From a virus, in IMG/VR virus record IMGVR_UViG_3300033148_003679, positions 1-64,000 of that record: DNA of 64,000 nt; one strand, 5' to 3'. The notes beneath the pieces were generated by a model, which saw only the letters and a program-made list of their open reading frames with translations, did not search any database and was not told where the DNA came from. A program made the position numbers and the translations under genes. Shown here in pieces: positions 42,785-50,446 of the stretch (the stretch's first letter is position 1; every line of letters begins with the position of its first letter).

Positions 42785-42832
42785 CTCTGCTCTATTGCGT
42801 GAAAGTTTATAGACAAGCGTAATAGGGCAGAG
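42785..42832 (+). terminator. Strong hairpin after the 42165 gene
   Basis: Arms CTCTGCTCTATTGCG and CGTAATAGGGCAGAG (15 bp with two G-T pairs), 18-base loop. No T-run follows, so it may be a processing or attenuation structure instead of a classic terminator. Confidence 0.5.
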
Positions 42833-42863
42833 ACAAATAAATATAATCACGAGGTAAATACAA

Positions 42864-43340
42864 ATGAGTAAGACGAAAGCTATAGTACAGAGTACTTATG
42901 AAGGTCTCGATTTTACAGAGTTACGAAAAGGTGACATTATTTCGGTAGCTGAACTGGAACGTCTGTTTGGCTTTTCCCGTTCTATGAACGCATATTCTCT
43001 TGCAACCATGCAACTCTGTAATGATATTTCGAGATATTTCAGAAGTATCGGTGAAATTGTAACTGTGTGTACAAGAGATTATGCGATTCATATTCTACGC
43101 GATTCTGAAGCTGCCGAGTATAATGCACTGAAGTTTAAACACGGAATTGACACGGCTGACAGAGCACATGAACGCGCTTTAGCCGTTGATATTGGCAACC
43201 TGAAACAGGAAGAGGTTTTAAGACATGACCGTAAGTTGTATATTCAAGGTCGTATATTACAGAGTATACGGGTAGCAAGAAAGAAAGCATGTCGTGTTGT
43301 AGCACATCATAAGGGTGAAGGGATGTTGGTGTTGGAATAG
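42864..43340 (+). CDS. Hypothetical phage protein
   Basis: 158 aa. N-terminal MSKTKAIVQSTYEGLDFTEL, central helix-turn-helix-like pattern (VAELERLFGFSRSMNAYSL), then basic helices ending with two adjacent His. Ribosome site CACGAGGTAAAT. It lies between array 3 and array 4. Confidence 0.55.
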   Translation: MSKTKAIVQSTYEGLDFTELRKGDIISVAELERLFGFSRSMNAYSLATMQLCNDISRYFRSIGEIVTVCTRDYAIHILRDSEAAEYNALKFKHGIDTADRAHERALAVDIGNLKQEEVLRHDRKLYIQGRILQSIRVARKKACRVVAHHKGEGMLVLE

Positions 43341-44128
43341 ACGTGGGTTTTGTTGAAGTCTAGTAATGCAGGATAAGGTAGGGTGGGGTGCGGTACGGTG
43401 TGGTGCGGTCCGGTCTGGTCTGGTGAGGTAAGGTCGAGTTGGGTCGGGTAGGGTATGGTGCGGTACGGTTTGGTATGGTGATGTTAGGTAGGGTCTGGTT
43501 AGATCGGGCCTGGTGATGTAAGGCAAGGTTGGGTAGGGATAGTCTTTCTTTAAGTAAAGGAGTGCAAAATAAAGTGCAAACAAAAAGTGTTGTCGACTGT
43601 TGTGATATAAGGTCAGATCAGGTGAGATCGGATGAGGTCGGGTGATGTCGGGTGATGTCGGGTTGAGTGAGGTCGGGTATGGTCTGGTTCGGTGCGGTCA
43701 GATCTGGTGAGGTATGGTAGGGTTACTCTTTTTCTAGTAAAGGAGTGCAAGTGAAAAGAGTGTAAAAAACATAATTGCAATGAGATTCAATATGGTGAGG
43801 TGAGGTTTGGTATGGTGAGGTGAGGTCTGGTGAGGTCGGGTGAGGTATGGCTTGGTGGAGTCGGGTCTGGTCGGGTGTGGTGGGGTGGGGTTAGGTAGGG
43901 TATGGTGCGGTTAGGTTCGGTAGGGTTTTTTCCATAAAGGAGTGTAGAATAAAATGCAAACAAAAAGTGTTGTCGATTGTTATTGATATGAGGTCGGATG
44001 GGATTGGGCGCGGTGCGGTCGGGTCGGGTAGGGTTTGGTGGGGTGGGGTGAGGTTTGGTCGGGTAGGGTTTCTCTCTCACATAAACGAATACAAACAAAG
44101 GAGCGAGCAAGTAAGGGAACACAACGTC
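43341..44128 (+). repeat. GGTNN arrays 4-7 with spacers
   Basis: Arrays at 43371-43540, 43611-43734, 43793-43926 and 43991-44069. Two spacers (43541-43610 and 43927-43990) share AAAGGAGTG then a GTG/ATG start and CAAACAAAAAGTGTTGTCGA, giving a tiny frame MQTKSVVDC. No other gene. Confidence 0.85.
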
Positions 44129-44653
44129 ATGGACAATCACTCGGAAATCAAAGAAGGGTACAAAGTGTGCAGAGTTGTCGATGGCAACAAACTGGTCTCG
44201 GCCACATTTTGTGCTGCGGGTGGACAAGTCAGTTACCATGTTGATACATGGACGTATCCGTTAGTTGGTTGTGGGCCATTAACTGTATTTGATTCATGGG
44301 ACAATGCCAAGAACTTTCAGGAACGAGTACCGAAAAATATCGAACGGATTTATAATGTGTCGATGGTGGTGAAAGGATTTTCGTTTCTTGTTATTAGAAG
44401 ATGTTCATATATACTGTCGCTCGAAAATAAAATATGGATTCAGAGTATGTTGTTTCATTATGATCAGTTATATAATAGAGATATATATACACGGGAAGTT
44501 CTTGTAAACGACTTGCCGCCTAGCACTGTACTTGACAATCAGTTATATAATAGAGATATATATATACGGGAAGTTCTTGCAAATGATTTACCGCATGGTA
44601 CTATACTTGCTGACAGAGTTAAGTTGCACAGATTAGATAAAAGGGAAGTGTGA
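44129..44653 (+). CDS. Hypothetical protein with internal tandem duplication
   Basis: 174 aa from ATG 44129; an open frame continues upstream through array 7 but lacks a ribosome site. It shares CGPLTVFD and the following helix with the next gene, so the two are paralogues. Near the end about 24 codons are duplicated (QLYNRDIYTREVLVNDLPP, then QLYNRDIYIREVLANDLPH). Function unknown. Confidence 0.6.
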   Translation: MDNHSEIKEGYKVCRVVDGNKLVSATFCAAGGQVSYHVDTWTYPLVGCGPLTVFDSWDNAKNFQERVPKNIERIYNVSMVVKGFSFLVIRRCSYILSLENKIWIQSMLFHYDQLYNRDIYTREVLVNDLPPSTVLDNQLYNRDIYIREVLANDLPHGTILADRVKLHRLDKREV

Positions 44654-45159
44654 TGGACAGTAGCATAAGAGATAAAGAAATTAAAAAATGTTGTGAAGGG
44701 TTTAAAGTATGTACAATTACAACGGATAATCTTCTGATTTCAGTTGCACCTTATAGCTTGTACGCTCTTTCACCTCGTTTGGAAGAAGTTACATATCCGC
44801 TTGGTGCATGGGCATATCCACCACCTAATTGCGGCCCTCTAACCGTATTTGACACGTTTAATAATGCTGAAAGTTTCCAGACAGAAATACAGAAAGTTAT
44901 AGAAGAACTCAAGGAACTTTTGAGTGACCGTAATTATTCAGGTACGGTTATTGGCCGTTGTTTTTATATGCCATCACAAGAATCTTGTATATGGTTTCCG
45001 TGTATACCAGGTTTCCGTCCAGTTCGGGGTGGAGGTGTTCGTCTTGGCAAACCGGGCAATTATATAACTGCAAAAAATGATTTACCTCAAGGAACTATTC
45101 TTGCCAGTTCTGTTAAAGTGTACAGCTTAATAGGTTCTGATTATGACGAAAAAAAATAA
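44653..45159 (+). CDS. Hypothetical protein, paralogue of the 44129 gene
   Basis: 168 aa from ATG 44653, overlapping the previous stop. Shared elements: KVCTITTDNLLISV, NCGPLTVFDTFNNAESFQ. The DLPQGTILASS element is the single-copy version of the repeat duplicated in the neighbour. Unrelated to known families as far as I can see. Confidence 0.6.
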   Translation: MDSSIRDKEIKKCCEGFKVCTITTDNLLISVAPYSLYALSPRLEEVTYPLGAWAYPPPNCGPLTVFDTFNNAESFQTEIQKVIEELKELLSDRNYSGTVIGRCFYMPSQESCIWFPCIPGFRPVRGGGVRLGKPGNYITAKNDLPQGTILASSVKVYSLIGSDYDEKK

Positions 45160-45171
45160 ACCGCGCTCAAC

Positions 45172-45201
45172 TTGACAAACCGTTCTTGTTTATGGTATAA
45201 T
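45172..45201 (+). promoter_or_regulatory. Early promoter with long structured leader
   Basis: TTGACA, 18-base spacer, ATGGTATAATAG. A 240-base leader follows before the 45443 gene. Confidence 0.75.
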
Positions 45202-45232
45202 AGATGTAGTGTTAAGGAAGCAACTGAGTGCC

Positions 45233-45406
45233 ATGTACTTGGCTAAAACAAGTACGGAACGGAAGGGTATGCGGCAAGTGTGTTGATGGACACTGGTAAA
45301 AAGATTTCGAGAAGAGAGAATGTTAGCTCAGTGATAAGAACCGGTATACGTACAATTAAGATATAATCTGGTATGAGCTATAGATTATTTATGCCGCATA
45401 CCCTTC
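45233..45406 (+). ncRNA. Structured leader RNA (candidate cis-regulatory element A)
   Basis: A GTACTTG/CAAGTAC hairpin (45233-45253) is followed by perfect 15-base arms GAAGGGTATGCGGCA (45262-45276) and TGCCGCATACCCTTC (45392-45406) that close a 115-base domain containing an AGTGT/ACACT hairpin. It lies between a promoter and the 45443 start. Not a tRNA. Confidence 0.55.
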
Positions 45407-45442
45407 TATACGTATAGGTGGCACACAGGTAGGGGTAATATA

Positions 45443-46027
45443 ATGAAAAGAAGCCGTCGAGATAAACGGAAACCGGCTGATAGAAAACCTGCACAGAAAA
45501 GGCGGGCTCAAAATCGTAAACGTGCAAAAACCGATCCGTATGGTGTAACCCGTCGTCTAATATATCTCGATCATATAAGTTGGGTACAGGCTGAACGGAT
45601 GGCATATGCAGCGCAACAGTACCTTACGTCACAGTATAGTACAAGTGTTCGGAACATTAGTGCAAGTGCTGTTGTACGTATGGCGTTAGACTTTCTCTTG
45701 GTTACGTATAATGGTGCAACTGATGTAGAGAAAGCCAAGATGTTGAACAAGTTGGGTGAACGAAGGCGAAATTCTAAATCTGTAGATGGAGAAAAAAGCA
45801 GGATGGGTAAAGAACGTTCGACCGAGATAAAGACAGAGAAAATAGATGTGCCAAGAAAAGACGATATAGACCGTGCGATTGAAATAAGCAGAAAAAGGGG
45901 GTTTATGCAAGAAGCTAAAAAAGAGATTAGACGTGACGGAGTAAGGATTAGTCGGCCTATTTCGCCGAATGAAAGCCATAAACGGAAATTTCCGGATTCG
46001 TTTATAAGACAGAAAGATGCAGATTGA
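45443..46027 (+). CDS. Basic protein, possible DNA-binding
   Basis: 194 aa. The first 35 residues are highly basic (MKRSRRDKRKPADRKPAQ), then a helical domain (RLIYLDHISWVQAERMAYAA) of ribbon-helix-helix-like shape, and a charged tail. A role on nucleic acid is likely. The gene follows structured leader A. Confidence 0.58.
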   Translation: MKRSRRDKRKPADRKPAQKRRAQNRKRAKTDPYGVTRRLIYLDHISWVQAERMAYAAQQYLTSQYSTSVRNISASAVVRMALDFLLVTYNGATDVEKAKMLNKLGERRRNSKSVDGEKSRMGKERSTEIKTEKIDVPRKDDIDRAIEISRKRGFMQEAKKEIRRDGVRISRPISPNESHKRKFPDSFIRQKDAD

Positions 46028-46053
46028 CAAACGATACTCTAATATGTTATAAT
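46024..46053 (+). promoter_or_regulatory. Early promoter with leader box and structured leader
   Basis: TTGACA, 18-base spacer, ATGTTATAATAG, then GTAGGTAGTACACAG. Leader continues to 46280. Confidence 0.75.
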
Positions 46054-46097
46054 AGATCGTGCGTAGGTAGTACACAGAAGATGTAAATGGTATACAG

Positions 46098-46253
46098 GAA
46101 CAGAGAATCGTCGCAAACTATTTCTTCTCATCTTCTAATACAAGTCGTCTCGATGCGGGTTAGCGGTTTTGCTCCTTTCCCGCTTGGGAAATGTTTTGTC
46201 CTCCCTTCATTTCCCATATAGCTGCATTTTGACGGCAAGGCGATTCTCTGTTC
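46098..46253 (+). ncRNA. Structured leader RNA (candidate cis-regulatory element B)
   Basis: Perfect 13-base arms GAACAGAGAATCG (46098-46110) and CGATTCTCTGTTC (46241-46253) enclose 130 bases. Inside, GGGAAA (46186-46191) can pair either with TTTCCC (46176-46181) or, as GGGAAATG, with CATTTCCC (46208-46215): a mutually exclusive, switch-like layout. It lies directly upstream of the nuclease start. Confidence 0.6.
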
Positions 46254-46280
46254 TGCTACACTATCATAAAAGAGAGGTAA

Positions 46281-47285
46281 ATGTTCGACATGGAATGTCC
46301 GTATAAAATACCTAGTACAACGAGTTTTTGTCATCATCATATACCAGACGACTCATTTCGGGACGCGCCCGGATTCTGTGCTGCCGGCCATCATTTTTTG
46401 TGTGAAGAAAGAGTTGCGAGTTGTACGTTGGTAATGAGCCAGTCACAAGTTAAAACGTATTATGAATGTAAAATGAAGTATTGGCTTCGGTACATATACG
46501 GGATCAGACGTAAAAAGAGTACACTTTCACCTGCTATAAAGATGGGCGCAATTTGGGACAAGTTTGTAGCGAGCAAATATAATGATATTGAGCTGAACCT
46601 TGAATCGTTATTGAAAGAGTATGCAGTAAAAGATGTTGATAGAGCTAAACTATGTGCGTTAATGGACGCATGGGATTCGTTGGAAATCAAGTTGAAACTT
46701 AACGGGTTCCTGTCATGTCAGGCAGAAGTAGCGCAACGGTTTGACCAGACAGATGGCCGACAGTTAATTGTACGCGGATATGTGGACAGACTTTATGATA
46801 CATGGTTTGCAGAAACTAAACTTACAAAAGATCCGAACAGATATGATAATATATGGGATTTACACAGTCAGATCGGTACATACTTTTTGTTAATGCCGAA
46901 CATTAACGAATGTGTTATGGAGATTACACGGACTCCGCAATTAAAACAAGGTAAACGGGAGACTATAGACGATTATTATAGAAGGATATTCGGAGATATT
47001 ATTGCACGTCCTGGCTTTTATTTTATAGGGTGGGACGCTAACACCCGACAGTTTGGCCGACCGCCATATTATCGGAACGAGATGCGGTTGGAAACGGTTA
47101 AAAACAGGTATAGATGGATAACGCAGGAGATTGCTGAAAGAACAGAACGGGGTACATGGTATTGTGAACAGGGCTATATATGTTCCCCTTATTATAGAGA
47201 TTGTGACTATAAACCTGTATGCGTAATCGGCGGTGTAGGCCATGGAGTAAACGAAGTGTTGTACGAGAGACAGAAAAGGAGATGA
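46281..47285 (+). CDS. PD-(D/E)XK nuclease, RecB/Cas4-like
   Basis: 334 aa. Core SQSQVKTYYECKMKYWLRYI, then IVRGYVDRLYDTWFAETKLT where Asp-Arg and Glu-Thr-Lys are the nuclease triad, then HSQIGTYF. The C-terminus holds a Cys group (GYICSPYYRDCDYKPVC) like the Fe-S/zinc site of RecB/Cas4. The N-terminal 45 residues carry extra Cys/His. It precedes a Sak4-like ATPase, so it fits a recombination/end-processing role. The gene ends AGATGA, overlapping tatA. Confidence 0.78.
   Translation: MFDMECPYKIPSTTSFCHHHIPDDSFRDAPGFCAAGHHFLCEERVASCTLVMSQSQVKTYYECKMKYWLRYIYGIRRKKSTLSPAIKMGAIWDKFVASKYNDIELNLESLLKEYAVKDVDRAKLCALMDAWDSLEIKLKLNGFLSCQAEVAQRFDQTDGRQLIVRGYVDRLYDTWFAETKLTKDPNRYDNIWDLHSQIGTYFLLMPNINECVMEITRTPQLKQGKRETIDDYYRRIFGDIIARPGFYFIGWDANTRQFGRPPYYRNEMRLETVKNRYRWITQEIAERTERGTWYCEQGYICSPYYRDCDYKPVCVIGGVGHGVNEVLYERQKRR
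47248..47270 (+). repeat. 23-bp direct repeat, left copy, flanking the Tat cassette
   Basis: TAAACGAAGTGTTGTACGAG plus three bases, inside the nuclease 3' end; identical copy at 47887-47909. It borders the tatA and Tat-substrate genes. Confidence 0.9.
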
Positions 47286-47488
47286 TAAGAGTGTTTGGAA
47301 TTGGCGTGACAGAACTGTTAATTATTCTTGGTATAATGATTCTAATTTTTGGAGGCAAAAAAATTGCAGGGCTAGGTAAAGGTGTCGGTGAATGTATAAA
47401 AGAGTTTCGGCACGCATTTAAAGATGCAGATGAAGTTACAGTAGAAATTGCAAAGGAAGTTGAACAATGCAGAAAGAAAAAGAGGTAA
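47282..47488 (+). CDS. tatA: TatA-like twin-arginine translocase subunit
   Basis: 68 aa. Starts MIRVFGIGVTELLIILGIMI: a short N-terminus, a polar Glu (E11) at the start of the membrane helix, then LIFGGKKIAGLGKGVGECIK (hinge FGGKK at 23-27 and amphipathic helix) and EFRHAFKD, exactly the TatA/MttA plan. The length and the missing long tail fit TatA/E. The start ATG is inside the nuclease stop (ATGA). It precedes a gene with a Tat signal. It could boost the host Tat export or act alone. Confidence 0.88.
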   Translation: MIRVFGIGVTELLIILGIMILIFGGKKIAGLGKGVGECIKEFRHAFKDADEVTVEIAKEVEQCRKKKR

Positions 47489-47883
47489 GTAGGCGTGGAT
47501 TTTTAGGTGTTGCTGGTAAACTAGCTGGTGCTACGGTTGCTATTAGTACAATTACTAGACCAACCGAAGCTCACGTGAAAGAGTTGGCCGAACACGGATC
47601 GTTAAAAAGTAAAGTTCCGTTAATTGGTACAACGGCAGAAATTGATTTTGTTTCAGAAGATTCGATGATATTAAAACCAACAGATTTTAATGTTGACAGC
47701 TCTGTCCCTATGTGGGATTTATCAAAAGAATCAGTTGTTTTGTTGTTGCCAGATGGCACTACTTTTGATGCCAAACTTCTATGGCATAAATACGTACTCC
47801 CTATAGAAACAAATAAAAGGTTCAACATTTTTAATTTAAGCCTAACATTAAGCGTGTCTGACAAAAGGTATCGAAAAGGTTAG
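47467..47883 (+). CDS. Tat-signal protein (putative exported Tat substrate)
   Basis: 138 aa. The signal has SRRGFLG at residues 8-14 (Tat consensus S-R-R-x-F-L-K), a moderate hydrophobic core (VAGKLAGATVAISTI) and a possible cleavage near TEA-H (residue 35). The 100-residue mature part is beta-rich (IGTTAEIDFVSEDSMILKPT; VVLLLPDGTTFDAKLL) with no family I recognise. It overlaps tatA by 22 bases, so they are a pair. The exported protein is expected to fold before transport. Confidence 0.82.
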   Translation: MQKEKEVSRRGFLGVAGKLAGATVAISTITRPTEAHVKELAEHGSLKSKVPLIGTTAEIDFVSEDSMILKPTDFNVDSSVPMWDLSKESVVLLLPDGTTFDAKLLWHKYVLPIETNKRFNIFNLSLTLSVSDKRYRKG

Positions 47884-47886
47884 AAA

Positions 47887-47909
47887 TAAACGAAGTGTTG
47901 TACGAGAGA
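47887..47909 (+). repeat. 23-bp direct repeat, right copy
   Basis: Identical to 47248-47270. It lies after the Tat-substrate stop, before an unrelated gene. Confidence 0.9.
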
Positions 47910-47925
47910 AGTGGGACAAAAAAAC

Positions 47926-48168
47926 ATGATTGATGAAACAACTCCTGAAATTTATTCTCCGTTTCTGATTAGGTTCTCTAAAGGAGAATCGATAAAGTAT
48001 CCGCGTTCTAACGTTAAAGGGCACAGGTACTTCGCAACTATTGTTACGACCGTAACTGGTGAAGTGTTGTTAAAAGTAAGTATAGAAACCTTTTTGTATC
48101 TGCCAATAGCTTTGTACCGAAACTGGACAAGTATAGAGATGAGCGAGGAAGAAGTTCAGAAACTGTAA
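47926..48168 (+). CDS. Small hypothetical protein
   Basis: 80 aa from ATG 47926 (MIDETTPEIYSPFLIRFSKG); an ATG a few codons upstream is also possible. Beta-rich with a Thr/Val segment (ATIVTTVTGEVLLKVSIETF). It lies just after the right direct repeat. Confidence 0.52.
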   Translation: MIDETTPEIYSPFLIRFSKGESIKYPRSNVKGHRYFATIVTTVTGEVLLKVSIETFLYLPIALYRNWTSIEMSEEEVQKL

Positions 48169-48202
48169 AAAGTGTACATAAATCACAAGGAGATATAAAC
48201 CA

Positions 48203-49021
48203 ATGGAATTCATTTCTGGCGTAGACATACAAGAGTCAACTGGTTTGTTCGCGTTCATATACGGTGGTACAGGGGTTGGTAAATCCACTTCATTGATCCA
48301 ATCGTTACCAGACCCGATCCTCTATATCATGACCGAACCACGTGACCCGGCAGCGTTCCAGGCGGCAGCTAACAGACCGGGCGTAGAGATATATTATGGC
48401 CAATACGAAAACTGGTACGATTTAATAAATCTTACTGCAAACCCATCGAATTTTGACGGGTATAATTCCGTTGTAGTAGATTCTATTACGTATCTAATGA
48501 AAGTGCGGCTTACAGGCGAGATAACTAACGAGAGTTATGAAGCGTTGCCGGCAGACAAAAAGTCGCGCCGTTCTCTTGTAACACAGACTCGTATGGCTCT
48601 TGACGATTGGGGCGGTATGGCAAATCAGATGTTCCGGTTGTTTGAAGACTTGGGCACTCTGTCAACTACAGGTAAATGCGTTGTAGTTACGGCTTTACTT
48701 ACATCACATCCTAAATGGTCGCCACAACACGAATATGCACCTGCTCTTGCCGGAAACCAGTTTAGTGAAGGTATGCCGAGTGGTGTAGACCTGATCGGTT
48801 GGGTTCGGGACTCTAATGTGGTTGACCGGAATACAGGACAGAATACAGGTGAAATTACATGGCCGCCTATAGTAGATTTCAGGTCTAACGCAACTCATAT
48901 CGGTAAATGGACTGGTATACGGCCACAAACCGGTGTGATATTTTACTTGAACATGAAAGATATTATAGAGGCTAAAGGGTGCGAGTTTAAAAGTGCAACA
49001 GAAATAGGCCGACCGTTATAG
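48203..49021 (+). CDS. Sak4-like AAA/RecA-type ATPase (recombination mediator)
   Basis: 272 aa. Walker A GGTGVGKST at residues 21-29, Walker B VVVDS near 90-94, followed by a conserved Gln-rich sensor region and TTGKCVVVTALLTSHP. The size and order fit phage single-strand annealing/recombinase proteins of the Sak4 type and the AAA_24 group. It follows nuclease and precedes the ssDNA-binding-like gene, the usual recombination module. Expected to load or act on ssDNA. Confidence 0.8.
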   Translation: MEFISGVDIQESTGLFAFIYGGTGVGKSTSLIQSLPDPILYIMTEPRDPAAFQAAANRPGVEIYYGQYENWYDLINLTANPSNFDGYNSVVVDSITYLMKVRLTGEITNESYEALPADKKSRRSLVTQTRMALDDWGGMANQMFRLFEDLGTLSTTGKCVVVTALLTSHPKWSPQHEYAPALAGNQFSEGMPSGVDLIGWVRDSNVVDRNTGQNTGEITWPPIVDFRSNATHIGKWTGIRPQTGVIFYLNMKDIIEAKGCEFKSATEIGRPL

Positions 49022-49074
49022 TGGTGGCTTTCAGGAATTTTACGCTAATGATGTTTAGAAAGGAATGAATCTAC

Positions 49075-49422
49075 ATGAGACTTGAAGATGTATACATGCC
49101 GTTTGGAGATGAAACCGTATGGGGTGGGGCGTGGCAGTATTATATAGTACAAGTATGCGACGAAGAGGGATGCTGTTTCTTAACGCCAGAAGGAAAGAGA
49201 CAACGAGATCCATGTCTTATGGGAAAGAAAGTGGCAGAAGATTGCGAAGTTATATATAGAGATGAGATGGATAATCATGGACTTCATCTTAAAGTGCTGC
49301 CAGCCATTATTAGGGTTGGATATACTGTTGCAGAGAGACAGCGAGATCACTTTCAACTGGAATCCTATAATAAGCTAATACGTATATTGAAAGAGGCATT
49401 GGAGATACCAAGAGATAAATAA
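49075..49422 (+). CDS. Hypothetical protein
   Basis: 115 aa. Contains YIVQVCDEEGCCFLTPEGKR and a long C-terminal helix. A ribosome site GAAAGGAATG is present. No family recognised; sits between the ATPase and the ssDNA-binding gene. Confidence 0.55.
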   Translation: MRLEDVYMPFGDETVWGGAWQYYIVQVCDEEGCCFLTPEGKRQRDPCLMGKKVAEDCEVIYRDEMDNHGLHLKVLPAIIRVGYTVAERQRDHFQLESYNKLIRILKEALEIPRDK

Positions 49423-49477
49423 ATTTCTCCATCTTAAAGACAACGATATGTGACGGTATAGTAATAGTAGCAGGCAA

Positions 49478-49653
49478 CCGAGTACGAGTACGAGTACGAG
49501 TACGAGAAAGGATGGTGATTAAAATGCGGTGAAACTAAACACCTTCGTATGCTACTGTCTGGTATACGAAGTCAGGTTCTGGAACCTGAAACAACTTCGC
49601 GAAGGGTGAAAGTAACAGAAACATTTTATACAAGAAGAAAGGTAGATCTACAA
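49478..49653 (+). other. Spacer with GAGTAC repeats and palindromic hairpin
   Basis: GAGTAC tandem units (49478-49505), then a hairpin TCAGGTTC/GAACCTGA near 49570-49590, then CTTCGCGAAG. It is followed by the ribosome site for the ssDNA-binding-like gene. Possible leader element. Confidence 0.5.
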
Positions 49654-50247
49654 ATGGGTATAGCAGATTTTGCAAACACCGAGTATACTGCACCGCCATT
49701 GCCAGACGGCGAATATATATGGCAGTTTGAAGCACCTATAGAATTGCAGAGCGGTGAAAGTGACGATGGACGACAATATCAGTATGTTGTTCTGAACGGT
49801 AGAATTATTGGTGGTGAACATGATGGCCGTCAGTTTACTCACAAGATCTTTACGACCAGTGATTATCCTAGCAGGAACCCGGCAGCAGATTTCTTCGGAT
49901 TTCTGGTATCAGCTGGTATGGCTCCGCAACTAGATATAGCCGGGGTAACACTTGAAACGGCGTTTCATCCCAACACAATGCTTATTGTATCGTCACAGTT
50001 GCCGGGACGAACCGTAAAAATCTCTGTGGCTCAGAAGACCAGTTCTCGTGGTACATTTCCGCGAATTATTAAAGTTGCACCGAATGTAGCTGGCGCGGCT
50101 ACGGCACCACTAGCAGGTCAACCGGTACCGCAAGTACCAGGTGCTGCTTCTGTACCGCCGTCTCCGGCTGGTAATGTACCGCCTCCTGTACCAAACGTGT
50201 CGTCAACACCGAATATACCACGTGTACCACCGGCACCAGTAGGTTGA
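49654..50247 (+). CDS. DUF669-like ssDNA-binding / annealing protein
   Basis: 197 aa from ATG 49654 with AAGAAAGGTAG. Beta-rich core starting MGIADFANTEYTAPPLPDGE, then SDDGRQYQYVVLNGRIIGGE, typical of DUF669 proteins. The C-terminal 50 residues are Pro/Ala/Val-rich and disordered, a common feature in SSB-like proteins for partner contact. It follows the Sak4-like ATPase. Confidence 0.68.
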   Translation: MGIADFANTEYTAPPLPDGEYIWQFEAPIELQSGESDDGRQYQYVVLNGRIIGGEHDGRQFTHKIFTTSDYPSRNPAADFFGFLVSAGMAPQLDIAGVTLETAFHPNTMLIVSSQLPGRTVKISVAQKTSSRGTFPRIIKVAPNVAGAATAPLAGQPVPQVPGAASVPPSPAGNVPPPVPNVSSTPNIPRVPPAPVG

Positions 50248-50305
50248 TAACGTAGATGGTACACAGGGGGTAGAAGTTAGAAGATAGTATAACAGGTTAA
50301 AAGGT

Positions 50306-50423
50306 TATGGGCGGTATAGAAATTCCAGCAAACAAATTAGGTAGTATATAGAAACCACGAATACAGAACATGCTAAACCCCAACTCGTTATAACAGTAAC
50401 CGGAATAGTATATGCCGCCCATA
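50306..50423 (+). ncRNA. Structured leader RNA (candidate cis-regulatory element C)
   Basis: Arms TATGGGCGGTATA (50306-50318) and TATGCCGCCCATA (50411-50423), 13 pairs with one G-T, enclose 92 bases before the 50447 gene. Same layout as elements A and B, without sequence identity. Confidence 0.5.
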
Positions 50424-50446
50424 CAAAAAAACTGGGCAATCATAAT

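Noticed and set aside
41361-44239. Long minus-strand frames with PxxT-type repeats (for example near 41361-41708, 43257-43583, 43787-44239)
   Set aside because: They are created by the 5-base period of the GGTNN arrays read on the other strand, have no ribosome sites, and run against the local plus-strand genes.
45310-45345. tRNA with D-arm-like TTAGCTCAGTGATAA
   Set aside because: No T-arm GTTCRANYC or acceptor stem; the segment lies inside a closed leader hairpin.
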